A stretch of DNA of 64,000 bases, taken from positions 1,488,001 to 1,552,000 of the forward strand of contig OZ218956.1 in assembly GCA_965112735.1 (NCBI GenBank), in the 5' to 3' direction. The position numbers and the translations under genes were made by a program. Of the stretch, positions 1-20,100 are shown piece by piece (position 1 is the first letter of the stretch; each line of letters begins with the position of its first letter). The stretch comes from Phaeosaccion multiseriatum (Eukaryota > Ochrophyta, other classes). The notes beneath the pieces are model-generated. The model did not search any database and was not told the origin of the DNA. It saw nothing but the letters and a program-made list of their open reading frames with translations.

Positions 1-155
1 CCTCAAGGGGCTCCTTCCTGCGTTCTCGCGCTGAGTCCGCCGCGGGCCATTCATTCCCATCCAAGCAATTAATCAGTTTCCATCAGCCTGGAAGAGGATA
101 TCACCCGTAAACACACAGCCCCATCCACAAGAGCACCACTGCTGCTGCCCACATG

Positions 156-192
<37 letters not shown>

Positions 193-582
193 CTGCTGCT
201 GTCCTGCTTCTCCCTCTCTCGTGGCAGCAGATACGCGTGTTCCATATACAGATACTCGTCATTGCCCTCATATACATATACTCCTCTTTGATCCCCTCCT
301 TCCAAGCCTCCGTGCTGCGCTGGGGTGAAGCTGCTGGTGCTGGTGCTGGTGCTGGTGCTGATGCTGGTCTGGTGCTGCTGTGTACGCAAACCAACCGCCC
401 CCACGCAAAACGGAGAGGACGAGGAGCAACGACGGGGGGCGGGTGGCTTCTCGCTCGCTCACTATTCCACCCCTCTACTCTGCCCAAAGTGGCCATTGGG
501 TCTCTCCTTGCTCATTTGCCTTCCGGCTCTATTCTGAAGTAAAGAGGGAAGAAGCAACTACCCGCCCGTGCGCTCCTCTTTT
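1..582. other. Spacer with GCT triplet repeat, no supported gene
   Basis: This stretch lies beyond the 3' end of the minus-strand gene at 583-2673. It holds a GCT/CTG triplet run at about 153-195 and shorter GGT/GCT runs near 325-375. Open frames exist on both strands, but they are poly-Ala, poly-Ser or His-Gln translations of these repeats and show no domain. I see no gene here. Confidence 0.6.
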
Positions 583-2673
583 CTAAGCAAAGTAGTCGTT
601 GCCCGTTCCGGTACCATTGTCTCCAAAGACGATGCTGTCGTGCTTGAGGTTTCTGCTCCAGTAGTTGAGCAACAGCAGGTATGACTCCAAGATCTGCTCC
701 CAGCTGCGACACATTGACAAGTACGCGTTGGACTCCTGTGAGCAGTAGGGGTCAGGACAAGAGGGTAATTGGGTGAGTGGGTGGGAGTGTGCGTGAGTGA
801 GTGCGGGAGTGAGTAAGTGAGTGCGTGCGTGAGTGCGTGAGTGAGTGCGCGCATCGTCATCACCAGAGGCGCGGCAGCAGGGCAGACAAGAGGGGGGGGA
901 GGGTGGGGCAGGCGAAAGACGGGAAGGGAAAGAAAGGGCGGTGGGTGGGTGGGGGAGATACAATGGTAAATTATCACACGGAAGGAAGGAGGCGGGGAGA
1001 GGGAAAGGGCTTTGGCCAAAGGCAAACAACACGAAGCGCTCAGCTCTGTGGTATATGCATCCCCATGCATATAGATACGTGTGTACACACGCACTGGTGT
1101 GGGCATTTGTAGGTACATGGGTCACGGAGGTCCTATCGTCATCGCACCACTACACTACGCACCTGTAGCGTGAGCAGCTCGTGGTGGGCCTTCTCCCAGG
1201 GCTCCAAGTTGTCGACCTTCACCTCCTTCGTTGAGAACATGTGGCGCAACGTGTCCACGCGGGTGGCCAGGTGGGCATTCACCTGTGAGGGGCAAGGACA
1301 CATCCACACACACGCATTTCATCAGACAAATCCCTGTGCACTCGAGCGCGCACACACACACATACGCATAGAGGAGGAGCGAAGCCGGGCGTGCTTTCCT
1401 CCTGACTGACAGACAGACAGACAACCTGCTATCGTTACCAACTGGCGTTCGTGCGTGCGTACGTACCGCCGATCTTGTTGAGTTGCTCCTCTTCATCTCG
1501 CTGACGATCTGTACCTGGAACTTTTGGATCTTCTGTCTGTGAGACTCGGCGAAGGCCTGTGAGCGTCACACGTATCAGCACAGGAGGAGGGGGAGGAAAG
1601 GGGGGGGTTAAGGGGGCATGAGAGGGCGGGTGCCCAACAAGGAAAAGGCTTGGGGTCTAAGCCTGTGCGAGCCTTGGGTCCAAGCGCATGAGCCTTCCTC
1701 GAATCAGTCCATCAACGACGGCTCTGTAAATCCACATCCACCCTACAAGGAGGCACGCACACACATACACACACACACCCACATCCACACACCTGCTCGT
1801 TGGCCGGGAGGCAAAGGTCACACCACGAGAAGAGCCTGTCCAGCAACTCGCGGAACTCGTCCACGAGCACGAGCAGCTCGTGGCTGATGCCGTAGATTTC
1901 GCCCGCCTGGAAGTCATTGGAGCGACCGATGCCGCGGTTGAAGAAGTCGAACACCTTCGGTCGGTGGGTCGATCAGTCAAGCAGTCCATAAGCGGACAAA
2001 CACGGGTGGGTGGGCGGGCGGGCGGGCGGGAGGGTGGGTGAGGCGCAGGGTGCGGGCAAGCATATGGGTGAGAGACTGATTGTGTATGCCCACGCCCGGC
2101 ACGGCGGGGGCGGTGGTGGCGGGGGGCGCAAGAGGGGAAGGGGGACGGGCAGGCCGGCTGACCCGTGTGGTGGACTCCCCTCTCATCTTGTTTCCATCCG
2201 GCTGGGGGGCTTCGTCTCTCGTCTGCCTGCCCGCTGACTGAGTATGCCCTACTCTGTGCCACCCCTGCCTGCCTCCCGACCGCCTCCCTGCAATCCTCCC
2301 ACCGCGTCTCCCACTGCACCTTCCGTCGTCTCTCGTTGGCGTTGTCCTTCTCCTTGATGAGCTGGAAGACGCGGTAGAAGTCGTCCTTGCGTCGGGCCCG
2401 CAGGTCACTGAACGACTCCATCGTTTTGTGGATGTTCTCCTCGTATACTCTAACGTCTGCCTCGGCTGTGAGCTGACTCCTCAACATCCCCTCCAGGGGC
2501 AGCCCGTCATCGCCTCGACTCCCGCTGCGGGAATCGTCTAGGAGGATGGTGGCTGCCCCCAATCCCGAGCTTGTTGTGGTAACCTTTGTTGCTGCCTTTG
2601 GAGAAGAAGAGGGGCTACTTGTACGTCCTCGCTTCACCCCCTTGCCTCCCGATGCCTCCTTCTCGCCCTCCAT
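583..2673 (-). CDS. Helical conserved-looking protein of unknown function, five exons
   Basis: I do not recognise this protein with confidence. The model has exons 2673-2281, 1954-1793, 1556-1467, 1282-1163 and 735-583, all joined in phase 0, giving 305 residues. The start is the ATG at 2673 and the stop is at 583-585. The N-terminus is low complexity (Ser/Thr/Lys). From about residue 50 the protein is charged and predicted helical (KDDFYRVFQLIKEKDN, then DEFRELLDRLFSW), and it ends in an aromatic segment with LNYWSRNLKHDSIVFGDNG. No signal peptide or membrane segment is seen. The style recalls flagellar or axonemal coiled-coil proteins, but this is only an impression. The end of exon 1 and the frame of exon 3 are the least certain points. 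The gene shares a 563-bp divergent upstream region with the CDPK. Confidence 0.6.
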
Positions 2674-3236
2674 GGCTCACTGTGACTTCGATTTCTCGTT
2701 GGGCTGGGGGGGGCGTTGAGCTGAAATTCGAAATTTGCCATCATCTGCCGCCCTTTTGATGCCCTTTTCATCGTCACCTCTCACGCGTCTTTCTTTCCTC
2801 TCTGGCTACTGCTGCTGCCGCTGCCCTCCCATAATAAACCACTCGTTCGCTACTACTACCTTCCCACTTCTCTTCCCTCTGCTGGTCGCGCGTGTTGAGG
2901 GTGGCCTGGCCCCGAATTTTGCAAGGAAAGGACGGCACGAGGATCCTGCCTACTCCCCACTTTGTGTCAAGAAGCGCCGCCTCCCCTTAGAGAAACACGG
3001 AACTGCACACCTACTGCCGCTGGACGACTCCTCTTGCAGGATTTGTGCCTGAGTCAGCCTTGTAGGCCTTTCTTGGCCAGCAGGACAACGCGCCTAGGAT
3101 ATAATTTTTTATTTCGCCTCCTGCCTGCCTGCTTTGCAGTGGTTTGAGGAGGTGAGGCGGTGCCGGCACCACGGCGAGAGGCGGGTTGGTTGGGAGGTAG
3201 CTACGGTTGCTAGCGAAGGAGGGGGGCGCGCGTACA
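2674..3236. promoter_or_regulatory. Divergent intergenic region, putative bidirectional promoter
   Basis: This 563-bp gap separates the start codons of two divergently oriented genes, so both promoters and 5' leaders must lie here unless there are upstream non-coding exons. I see no TATA box or other element I would name. A plus-strand open frame at 2735-3052 has no recognisable domain. Confidence 0.4.
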
Positions 3237-6200
3237 ATGGGCTGTGGCCCTTCTCAAGACGCCGCCCCCAGCGGCAACAACAGTAGGGCAGCCAAATCGC
3301 TCTACGACCGAGAGAAGGAGGTTGTAGCGTCAAGGTCGAAGGACAAGTTGATGCACAACCTCGTCAACGAAGTGTTCACTGCAAATATTAGAGACAACTA
3401 TGAAATTGAAGACGAAGGACCCGCGCTGGGCACAGGCACTTTCGCCGTGGTGCGCAAAGCGGTAAAGAAGAGCACCAAGAGGGCCTATGCAGTCAAGATC
3501 TTTCGCCTCAAGAAGACGCTCGAGGCCACGGTGCTGGAGACCATCATGGCAGAGGTGAGGCTAAATTAGGGTCACCATTGCCGCTCACCTCGGCAGACAC
3601 AGCCCCCCCTCGGGCGTCCCATCTGACTGACGCACACTGCAACCTCTGCCACACCATCCACTATCATCCACTGCCATCCACTACCATCCACTGCCACCCA
3701 CCCACTACCTCCCCCCCACCCACTACCATCCCCTGCCATCCACCCCCCGACCCTTCCAGGTCAACATCATGAAGAAGCTGAATCACCCCAACATCATCCG
3801 CCTGCAGGAGGTGTATCAGGAGGACAACAAACTCTTCCTCGTCATGGACCTGGCCACGGGGGGTGATGTCTTCGGCCGATACGCCTCCAATAAGGCCTTC
3901 TTCGCCAAGGAGGCAAACGCCGCCTCCATCATGCTACAGGTAAGTGATGGTAGGTAGGTGGGTAGGTAGGTGCGTAGGTAGGGTAGGGTACGTATGTAGA
4001 TAGGTACTTGGCTATAAAGGTAGGTAGGTAGGTAAGAAGATGGAGGTAGGTAGATGGGTAGGCAGGTGTGTAGGTAGATAGGTGGGCAGGCGTGTAGATA
4101 GGTGGCTAGGTAGATACGTATATAGGTATGTAGGTAGAAAGGCAGGTAGGCAAAAGGTAGGTAAGTGGGTAGGTCGGGAGGGGGGAGGGGAGGGAAGAAG
4201 AAGAAAGAAAGGAATTGCCTCACAAGTCTCCTCCTCCTCCTCCTCCTCCTCCTCCTCGTCCTCCTCCCCCTCCTCCCCCTCCTCCTCCTCCTCCTCCTCC
4301 TCCTCCTCCTCCTCCTCCTCCTCCTCCTCCTCCTCCTCCTCCTCCTCCCCACCCCAACCTCGTTGCGCTGCATGCACCTGTGTGTGTGTGTGTGTGTGTG
4401 TGCGTGTAAAGGTGACCAAGGCCGTGCGCTACTGCCACTCCTATGGGGTGGTGCATAGAGACATCAAACTCGAGAATTTGCTCTATGAAGACGAGGGAGA
4501 GTACTCAGAGGTCGGGCTTGGGAGGACTTAGGAGGGAGGAGGGGAGGGAAAGGGAAAGGGGAGGAGAGGGATGAAGTGGACACACGTAGGGTTACGTATC
4601 ACCGAGGCATCCGCTCCACTCTCACTTACAACCAACTACTACCGCAACGACATACCCCAACCCAACGCCTACCTACTACCACAACAAACAGATCAAGCTA
4701 ATGGACTTTGGCCTGTCCACTCTGACGGATGCCGTGCATAGCAACAACCAAAACGCACAAGGAGGCACGGTGGACTACATGTCACCCGAGCAGATCAAGG
4801 GGAAAGGGGACAAGCCCTGCGACATGTGGGCTATCGGAATCCTGACGTATGTCATGCTAGCGGGCTACTTTCCCTTTAATGCTGCCACCAGCGATGGGGT
4901 CAAGCTCAAGATCAAGTAAGTCAGAGGGAGGGGGGAGGGAGGGAGGGAGGGGCAAGGAGGGGAGAGAGATGAAGCGAGCACGTGGAGGAGGAGAGGGGAG
5001 ACGCGCGGGCGTGCGTGTGTGTCACTTAGCCTTTGGCTTTGCTGTACCTGGGGCCAAGCGGTGCTGGTGGCGCTGCTCTTGTGTGTGTGTCCCTGTCTCT
5101 CTTCTCTCCCTCTCCTCTCTCTCTACATACAATAACAATGATATACATGCCTTTCTCTTTCTCTGCCTCCCTCACCTCTCTCCCTCCCCCTCTTTCTCTC
5201 CCTCTCTCTCTGTCTCTCCGTCCTCTCTCTCCTCTCTCTCTCCTGCTCCCTCTCTCTCTGCCTCTCTCTCTCCTGCTCCCTCCCTCCCTCCCTCCCACCC
5301 TGCCTGCCTGCCTCCCTGCGTCTGTCCCTCCCTCCCAGGTGGGGTGGCTACAGTATGCCCAAGGCAGACTTCGCACACGTCAGCGCCGAGGGCAAAGACT
5401 TCATCTCCAAGCTCCTCACCAAAGACGCTGACAAGCGCCTCACCGCCACAGAGGCCATGGACCACCCCTGGCTGAAGATGAGTCTCGACGCGGAGACCCA
5501 CGGGCCTGTCTCGGAAGGGACAATTTCACAGTTCAAGAAGTTTGGGGAGAAGACGGTAGGGAGGGGGAGGGGGAAGGGGAGGGAGGGGAGGGAAGCAGAG
5601 ATGGATGAAAGCAACTCTCGTGTGCGGATTGTGTGCATGTGTGTGTCCACGCCTCGCAATGTTGCTTGCCCTTCCATTTCCCCTCCTCACCTTTCCTTCC
5701 TCCTCCTCCTCCTCCTCCTCCGCCTCCTCCTCCTCCTCCTCCTCCTCCTCCTCCTCCTCCTCCTCCTCCTCCTCTCCTCCTCCTCCTCCTCCTCCTCCTC
5801 CCCCCTCCCTGCCCCCCCTGAACAGGGCATCTACCGGCTAGCCCTGGAGGTAATAGCCCACCACATGGACTCAGGCCGCCTCGCTCAGCTGTCCAAAGAA
5901 TTCCAGAAGTTCGATAAGGACGGCTCAGGACTCATTTCGGAGGATGAGTTTGTGGCGAGGTTGGTGGAGCATGGCACGGAGGAGGAGGAAGCCAAGGCCC
6001 TCTTTGCTAGCGCGGACGTCGACGGTACGGAAGGAGGAGGGGGGAGGGAGTGAAGGGGAGGGGAGGGGAGGGAAAGATGAGCTGACAGAGGAGGCCTGGG
6101 CATTGGTCACAAGGTGCAAGGAGTAGCGACTGCGCTGGGCGGAGTAGCCCGTGTTTCATGTGTGCGTGTGTGTTTGTGCGTGTGTGCGTGTGCGTGTGTG

Positions 6201-7014
6201 TATGTGTGTACATATATTTATGTGTGTATGCGCGTTCCGTGGCCTCCTCTACCATCTGCCGCCCCGTCGCCCTCACCCCCCCTCCCACCCCCATTCACTG
6301 CCTCCCCCCTCCCCCAGGAAGCAAAGAGATCCAACTCAACGAATTCTTAGCCGCGGCGATGGACCGGAGTATAGTCACAGAGAAGGCAGTGGAAGACGCC
6401 TTTGCGCGTCTCGATACAGAGCAAAGAGGAGTGCTCACCGTGGAGGGCCTACGCAAGCTCGTAGGTACGTAAGGGGCTTCCTCCCTTCCTTCCCTTCCTT
6501 CCTACCCTGTCCTGCCCTTCTTGTCGTGCTCTTTTTTTTATTCTTTACTGTCGTCTTTCCTCCTTATTGTGTCTTTCTCCCTCCGTCCCTCTCCCCCTCT
6601 CTACCTCCCTCCCTCTCTTCCTCTCCCTCCCCCTCCTCTCCCTCCCCCTCCTCCCCCTCCCCTCCCTCCCTTCCTCCTTCCTTGCTTCCTTCCTTCCTTC
6701 CTTCCTTTCTTCCTTGTTTCTCCCCCACTGCCATGTCAGGTACCGACATTGGCCAGGACGAGCTTGCACAAGCCCTAAGTGATATGGCGGGTTCGTCGGA
6801 TGAGCAGGGGGAGCCACAACAAGTAACCTTGAAGGAGTTCCGATCGGCCATGGCCAAGAACGTCAGCTTCATGGACCTTAGCCACCATGTGTCTTCAGAG
6901 AGCCTGGCCATGGCTCGAGAGGCGAGTAAGGATGCCGCCCTTAGTGAGATGCCTGCAACCGTGCCAGAGATGATGGAGGAGGGCAAGGAGGTGGCAGAGG
7001 AGGGCATGGAGTAA
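3237..7014 (+). CDS. Calcium-dependent protein kinase (CDPK), eight exons
   Basis: Ser/Thr kinase activated directly by calcium. Exons: 3237-3554, 3760-3939, 4412-4510, 4692-4915, 5339-5555, 5826-6024, 6318-6464, 6740-7014; phases join exactly to 552 aa. The start MGCG fits N-myristoylation plus palmitoylation and so membrane association; an upstream in-frame non-ATG start was not used. Kinase domain about 55-320: glycine loop LGTGTFAVV (64-72), ATP lysine K87, HRDIKLEN with catalytic D183, DFG at 204-206, and SPE in place of the usual APE. A CDPK-type junction (about 330-370) precedes four EF-hands. EF1 (376-387, DKDGSGLISEDE) and EF2 (410-421) are canonical. EF3 lacks the position-12 acid and EF4 is degenerate. 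Introns carry long CTC tracts just before acceptors. Identification is strong; the substrate is unknown. Confidence 0.95.
4225..4347 (+). repeat. CTC triplet tract in CDPK intron 2
   Basis: About 120 bp of nearly uninterrupted CTC repeats, followed by a GT run and then the acceptor at 4410-4411. It lies on the coding strand and could act as an over-long polypyrimidine tract. Confidence 0.9.
5698..5800 (+). repeat. CTC triplet tract in CDPK intron 5
   Basis: About 100 bp of CTC/TCC repeats ending some 25 bp before the acceptor at 5824-5825, again on the coding strand. Confidence 0.9.
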
Positions 7015-8323
7015 GAGGAAGAGAGGCAAGGGGGTGGGGGTGTTCAGGCGAAGGGGGAGAGGGAGGGAGGGAGGGAGAGAGGGAGGGGGGGTTAGGAGGG
7101 ATGGTTGGAAGGGGCAAGAGGAGGGGCATCGAACCGAGAGCTGGAGATAACGCCGGCGTCGGATCGAATCGTCGCGGAGAGAGGGGGGGGGGGGGGAAGG
7201 AGGGGGAAGAGGAAAGGATGGAGATGGGGAGCAGGAGGGGGAGGAGCTACGGGAGATGCTATTGACTTTACTCTCTCTCGTTAGACTTCGAAGAATTGTG
7301 GAAGGGAGGAGAGGGGAGGTGAGGGGAGGGGAGGGGATGAGAGGGGGGCGGGGGGGATGCAAAACCGTTACAGGACCTTCATCCCATCTCCTTCCCCAAG
7401 GAACGAACGTGACAAGTGTCCGGTCAGCGCAGAAGCTTTCGATGTCGACCAAACGATAAGGCGATATGAATACCATTGTCGACCAAACGATAAGGCGATA
7501 TGAATATCAATGTCGACCAAACGATAAGGCGATATGAATATCATTGTCGACCAAACGATAAGGCGATATGAATATCGTTTGGTCGATATGAATATCAATG
7601 TCGACGAAACGATAAGGCGATATATCGATGTCGACGAAACGATCAGAATATACATCGATGTCGACCAAACGATATCTTCTGATGGGTGAATGTAAATCGT
7701 ACTTTGAGTTTTTCATGAAGGTGTTAATTACTTTTTATTCCTAACATACACTCTCATTTGATTTTAAAAAAAGAGACACCTATATTACCCCCCCCCTTCG
7801 CTGCTGCAACCCTTACCTTACATAAGGGCCATAAGGGTCTTACATAAGGGTGGTTGGAAGCTAATGCCCCCTCCCCCCCCCCTTAATGCTTCTATCGCGG
7901 AGTTGTCGTTTTTGTTACGCATCCCGGGTAGCGGTGGGCAAGGGAGGGCAACTAAGACCCTCCAAGTCTTTGATGAGATTAGTCGCACCGAAGTACGCCA
8001 ATCGCCTCTTTGAGTGTCAGTCTGGTAAGTCCGGGAAATGAAATTGAAACGAACTGAAGCTGACGGGGGAAGGAGCGAGATGGCTGTCGCACTCTTCTTC
8101 AGGGGTGTATGGGCCATACCCACGGGACAGGCGACGCCAGCTAGCTAGTGCATGGAAGCCAGCATCTATCAACTTTACCTCAATACTAGAGCTCGTCTTC
8201 CAACAGAAAAAAGTACAAAGAATATTCCCGACCTCTACAACTGTACCTGTCATCCCTATCCCAGATAGCCTTACTATCTTCCCCATCTACTGCAGTCCCA
8301 GAAAGGCTATCTCCCCTTCCCTT
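7015..8323. other. Convergent intergenic region with tandem repeat
   Basis: This is the space between the 3' ends of the CDPK and aminopeptidase genes. It contains G-rich and purine-rich runs (7040-7350), a 34-bp tandem repeat (7437-7680, listed separately) and an A/T-richer stretch around 7690-7780. Open frames are short and domain-free. I see no further gene. Confidence 0.6.
7437..7680. repeat. 34-bp tandem repeat, about seven units, last ones rearranged
   Basis: The unit reads roughly tcgaccaaacgataaggcg followed by atatgaataccattg, with exact 34-bp spacing of the core at about 7455, 7489, 7523 and 7557. After about 7565 the units become shortened and partly inverted (gataaggcgatatgaatatc, then cgtttggtcgatatg). 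It is far less GC-rich than the flanks. Units abut directly with no unique spacers. Confidence 0.85.
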
Positions 8324-16660
<8,337 letters not shown>

Positions 16661-16964
16661 CTTCTCTCTTTGACACCTTTCCACCCAAACGATCCCCAAA
16701 CTGTTGTTCAACCTCCCTCGTGGTGTGGTGCTCCAGCGTCGCCAGTGTGAATCCTCCACCATATACTTAAGGGTGTAATATACTCCTATACTTCAAGTAC
16801 TAATTTGCCAGGAGGCAGCCAACCCTTATATAAACCAAATGTGTCACCAGATGTAACCCCTAACCTGCCAGAAAGACTGCCTTGGCGGGGGCGGGCGGGC
16901 AGGGCAATGGGGGAGAGGAGCAAAGAACTCTCATGCACCTCCAGCAGCTGCGGGAGGAGAAGTC
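16661..16964. other. Upstream region of the aminopeptidase gene
   Basis: A 304-bp gap between the start codon of the aminopeptidase (minus strand) and the first plus-strand open frame of the degraded region to its right. It should contain the aminopeptidase promoter. No specific element is recognised. Confidence 0.4.
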
Positions 16965-18602
16965 ATGGAGTGGGCTCACGAGAGAGACAAGAAGGCGAAG
17001 CAGGAGGCTAGGAATGAGGAGGCGAAAGAGAAGGCGCACGAAAGGGACGACAAGGCTCACGAGCTGCTCATCCTGCGCCTCGAGGCACAGCCATCCGCAG
17101 CGATCCCGCAGCCCCCCGAAGCCACAGCCCCCACAATCCAGATGGAATAATTGAGGGAGGGAGGAAGCGGGAGAAGGAAGAGGAGGCTTTAGTACCAAGC
17201 CGAAACTGGTGCCCTCGAGAGGAGATGGCGGAATTGGCGGGTGTGCTGCCTCTGCGCAAGAGGGCCGAATGTGGCCTCATTGGCTGTTTTTGAGCTTGTG
17301 CAACGCCCTCCAGCACATGGGCTGTCCCCGGGATTTGACGGTGTACATATCTGCAGCGAAGAATGAGCGGCACAGCATGAGTGTGCTCAAGAGCACATGG
17401 CACAGTGTGAGTGTGCTCAAAGGGACGAGCTCCGATGATTCGAGTGTCTGCGCTGATGCTGCACGGAGAGGGGACTTGCCGCTGCTGGAGCTGCTTCTGT
17501 CGAAGGATGTGGACGCGCCGTTCGATCACGATATGTGGCTCAACGCATTCGAGGAGGGCACATCTCTATGCAAGCATTGCTCCTGAACAACACCAAGGTC
17601 AGGATTGAGCTGGAGAGAGCGGAGGAGGCTGGGATATGGAGGGAGGGGGGCTGAAAAGCCGCGGTCTTCTCTCGACTGGAGTCTTTGCGGTGGCGGCATG
17701 CCTGCCGTTGCGGGTGAGTTCTGTGTGTGGATTGCCGGTGTTTGCAATATTCGCAGTGCAGAATAGCACAAGTCTGGCAATGCTACAGTGGCTCCGCTCA
17801 GAAGAGGTGGGCTGTTGGTGGGACGAGATGGCGTGCCCAGAGACCATCAGGAGAGTGGAGGAGGAGGAATTTCCTTAACAATGTGTCATCGAGGACGAGG
17901 TCTTAGAGGAGATGGAAGCATTGGGTCCATGCCAACGGACCCTCCTGCGACTGCCAAGACTGAGGAAGGAGGGAGAGGCGGTTGGTGTGTGACTTGTCGG
18001 GCGGTGAGAGACGAAGGCAAAGACTCAGCGGCGGACGATCGAATGTGGAGCAGTTGGTGCTCTCTGTGTTCCGATGCCCGAAGGCGGTGTCGCAGCGGCT
18101 CCATTGTGGCGAAGACGGAGGCAGGTGGGGGGGGGGCAGAGGCGTGTGTTGAGTTGTTGCAGCGAGGGATGTCGGGGGAGGGCCCCCTTCGTTGTTCTGG
18201 AGCGGCTGGGGCACCACACAGATAACACGATTGGGCTCTTTGACGCCCCGAATTGAGGCGGAGGACGCTGACTGCCCTCGGCTGCTGTTCGACGTGGTGC
18301 GGTCGTGGGAGCAGCGCTTCCTCCCCGCCCTCTACCTCGGCCTCAGGGACACCGTGTTGGCCCAGGGACCTCGATACCGCTACGACCGCAGCGTAACAGG
18401 GGAGGCAGCCCGCGCAGTGGCCCAGAGTAGTGACGAGAGTAGTGACGCTGCGCGGGTACCTCATAGACAGTGTCGGGGACAAGTGTCGAGCGGAGGCACC
18501 CTGAAGCGAAGGGAGGAGGGGTGGGCTGTGGGCCACGTCGAGTGCTGCTGCTTGCGGCTCCTGCTAGTCCTGCTGCTGCTGCCTTTTGTTGAGCGGAAGT
18601 GA
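16965..18602 (+). pseudogene. Degraded ankyrin-like coding remnant
   Basis: Several plus-strand open frames look like broken pieces of one gene. 16965-17150 encodes a Lys/Glu-rich helix (ERDKKAKQEARNEEAKEKAH). 17290-17586 encodes a segment with CADAARRGDLPLLELLLSK, which reads like an ankyrin-type helix pair. 17760-17876 has LAMLQWLRSEEVGCWWDEMAC, resembling the short ankyrin-like repeats of large protist repeat proteins. 18192-18602 is open but featureless. The pieces lie in different frames, and I found no convincing splice sites joining them. An intact spliced gene is possible but less likely than decay. An AATAAA at about 19033 could be an old polyadenylation signal. Confidence 0.35.
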
Positions 18603-18796
18603 CAACAGACACAGGCGCAGCGAAGGGTGGGCTTGGCTTGTAGGTTTCGATTCCGCGGACGAGTGGGAGGGTGTGGAGAGGTGAGGAGAGAGCGACAGCA
18701 AGTACCTGGAGAGCAAGTACCTGGAGAGCAAGTACCGCGAGACGGGGGGGGCGGGGGGGGGGCAGGCTTCAGAGGAGGCCGGGGGGGGGGGGGGGT

Positions 18797-18828
<32 letters not shown>

Positions 18829-19330
18829 AGTCGCCGTGGATGGAAGAGCAGAGTGACCCTTTGCTGCTGTAAACCAAGCCTGAAGCTTGAAAGGCCTTGG
18901 GGGGTAAGATCAGGAGGGGAAGAGAGGGGGAGCACAACACTCCAAATGGAAGGGGAGGGGGAGAGGTACAACCCCCAACTCCACAAGGGGAAGTTGCCCT
19001 TTCCTTCCGACTTGTATCTTCATACACACATTGAATAAAGGGCCGTTCCTTGCATCAATATTGTATTTTTTAGAAAAGATAAATTTAAATAAACAATTTA
19101 TGCACAGTTTGAGTTACTCCTCGGGGGCACACCCGTCCGCGACAACACAATCGCACCCCAAATCACGGGGCGCCATCAGGCTGGGGAGGGGATAGTCGTA
19201 TGTGTTGGCGTGTGCTTTGAGAGCCTGAATACCGTAAGTAAGCTTAGTAAAAGCCTCTCGCCCCAAAAGACAGAACAATCACATCCATCATCAATCCCTA
19301 TGGCACGCAGCCTGTGGGAGAAGAGCATTC
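18603..19330. other. Intergenic stretch, low complexity
   Basis: Contains a poly-G/GT run (18742-18825), some purine-rich sequence, and an A/T-rich patch at 19030-19110. No gene is seen. Confidence 0.5.
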
Positions 19331-19366
19331 TTCCGAGCCTTACACAACACCAGGTGCAAGCAAGCA

Positions 19367-20100
19367 AGTCCAGCTGCTGCAAGTCCAGCTACTGCAAGTC
19401 CAGCTGCTGCAAGTCCAGCTGCTGCAAGTCCAGCTGCTGCAAGTCCAGCTACTGCAAGTCCCGCTGCTGCAAGTCCAGCTGCAAGTCCAGCTGCTGCAAG
19501 TCCAGCTACTGCAAGTCCAGCTGCTGCAAGTCCAGCTGCTGCAAGTCCAGCTACTGCAAGTCCAGCTGCTGCAAGTCCAGCTGCTGCAAGTCCAGCTGCT
19601 GCAAGTCCCGCTGCTGCAAGTAAGTCCAGCTGCTGCAAGTCCAGCTACTGCAAGTCCAGCTGCTGCAAGTCCTGCGGCTGCAAGTCCAGCTGCAAGTCCA
19701 GCTGCAAGTCCAGCTGCTGCAAGTCCAGCTGCAAGTCCAGCTGCAGGTCCTGCGGCTACAAGTCCAGCTACTGCAAGTCCCGCTGCAGGTCCTGCGGCTG
19801 CAAGTCCAGCTGCTGCAAGTCCAGCTGCTGCAAGTCCTGGGGCTGCAAGTCCAGCTGCAAGTCCAGCTGCAGGTCCTGCGGCTGCAAGTCCAGCTACTGC
19901 AAGTCCCGCTGCAGGTCCTGCGGCTACAAGTCCAGCTACTGCAAGTCCCGCTGCAGGTCCTGCGGCTACAAGTCCAGCTACTTCAAGTCCCGCTGCAGGT
20001 CCTGCGGCTGCAAGTCCAGCTGCAGGTCCAGCTGCACAGCTGCAAGTCCAGCTGCAGGTCCTGCGGCTGCAAGTCCAGCTACTGCAAGTCCCGCTGCAGT
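19367..20100. repeat. 15-bp minisatellite (ctgctgcaagtccag units)
   Basis: About 730 bp of tandem 15-mers, with variants carrying a TAC or a shortened 9-bp unit, and in the right half an interspersed ctgcaggtcctgcgg variant. As the unit is a multiple of three, both strands stay open: QVQLL and SPAAA on plus, AGLAA on minus. These translations are best read as repeat artefacts. The array sits between the ankyrin-like remnant and the end of the XPD gene. Confidence 0.9.

Noticed and set aside
3207-3236. Upstream extension of the CDPK start
   Set aside because: The upstream start is not ATG, and starting at ATG 3237 exposes MGCG, a standard acylation signal in CDPKs.
5339-5431. Alternative frame for CDPK exon 5 (reading VGWLQYAQG)
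   Set aside because: The donor is at 4916, not 4917, so the intron is in phase 2; the chosen frame gives KWGGYSMPKADF, as expected for a kinase C-lobe.
7437-7680. CRISPR-like array
   Set aside because: Units abut directly without unique spacers and the window is clearly eukaryotic.
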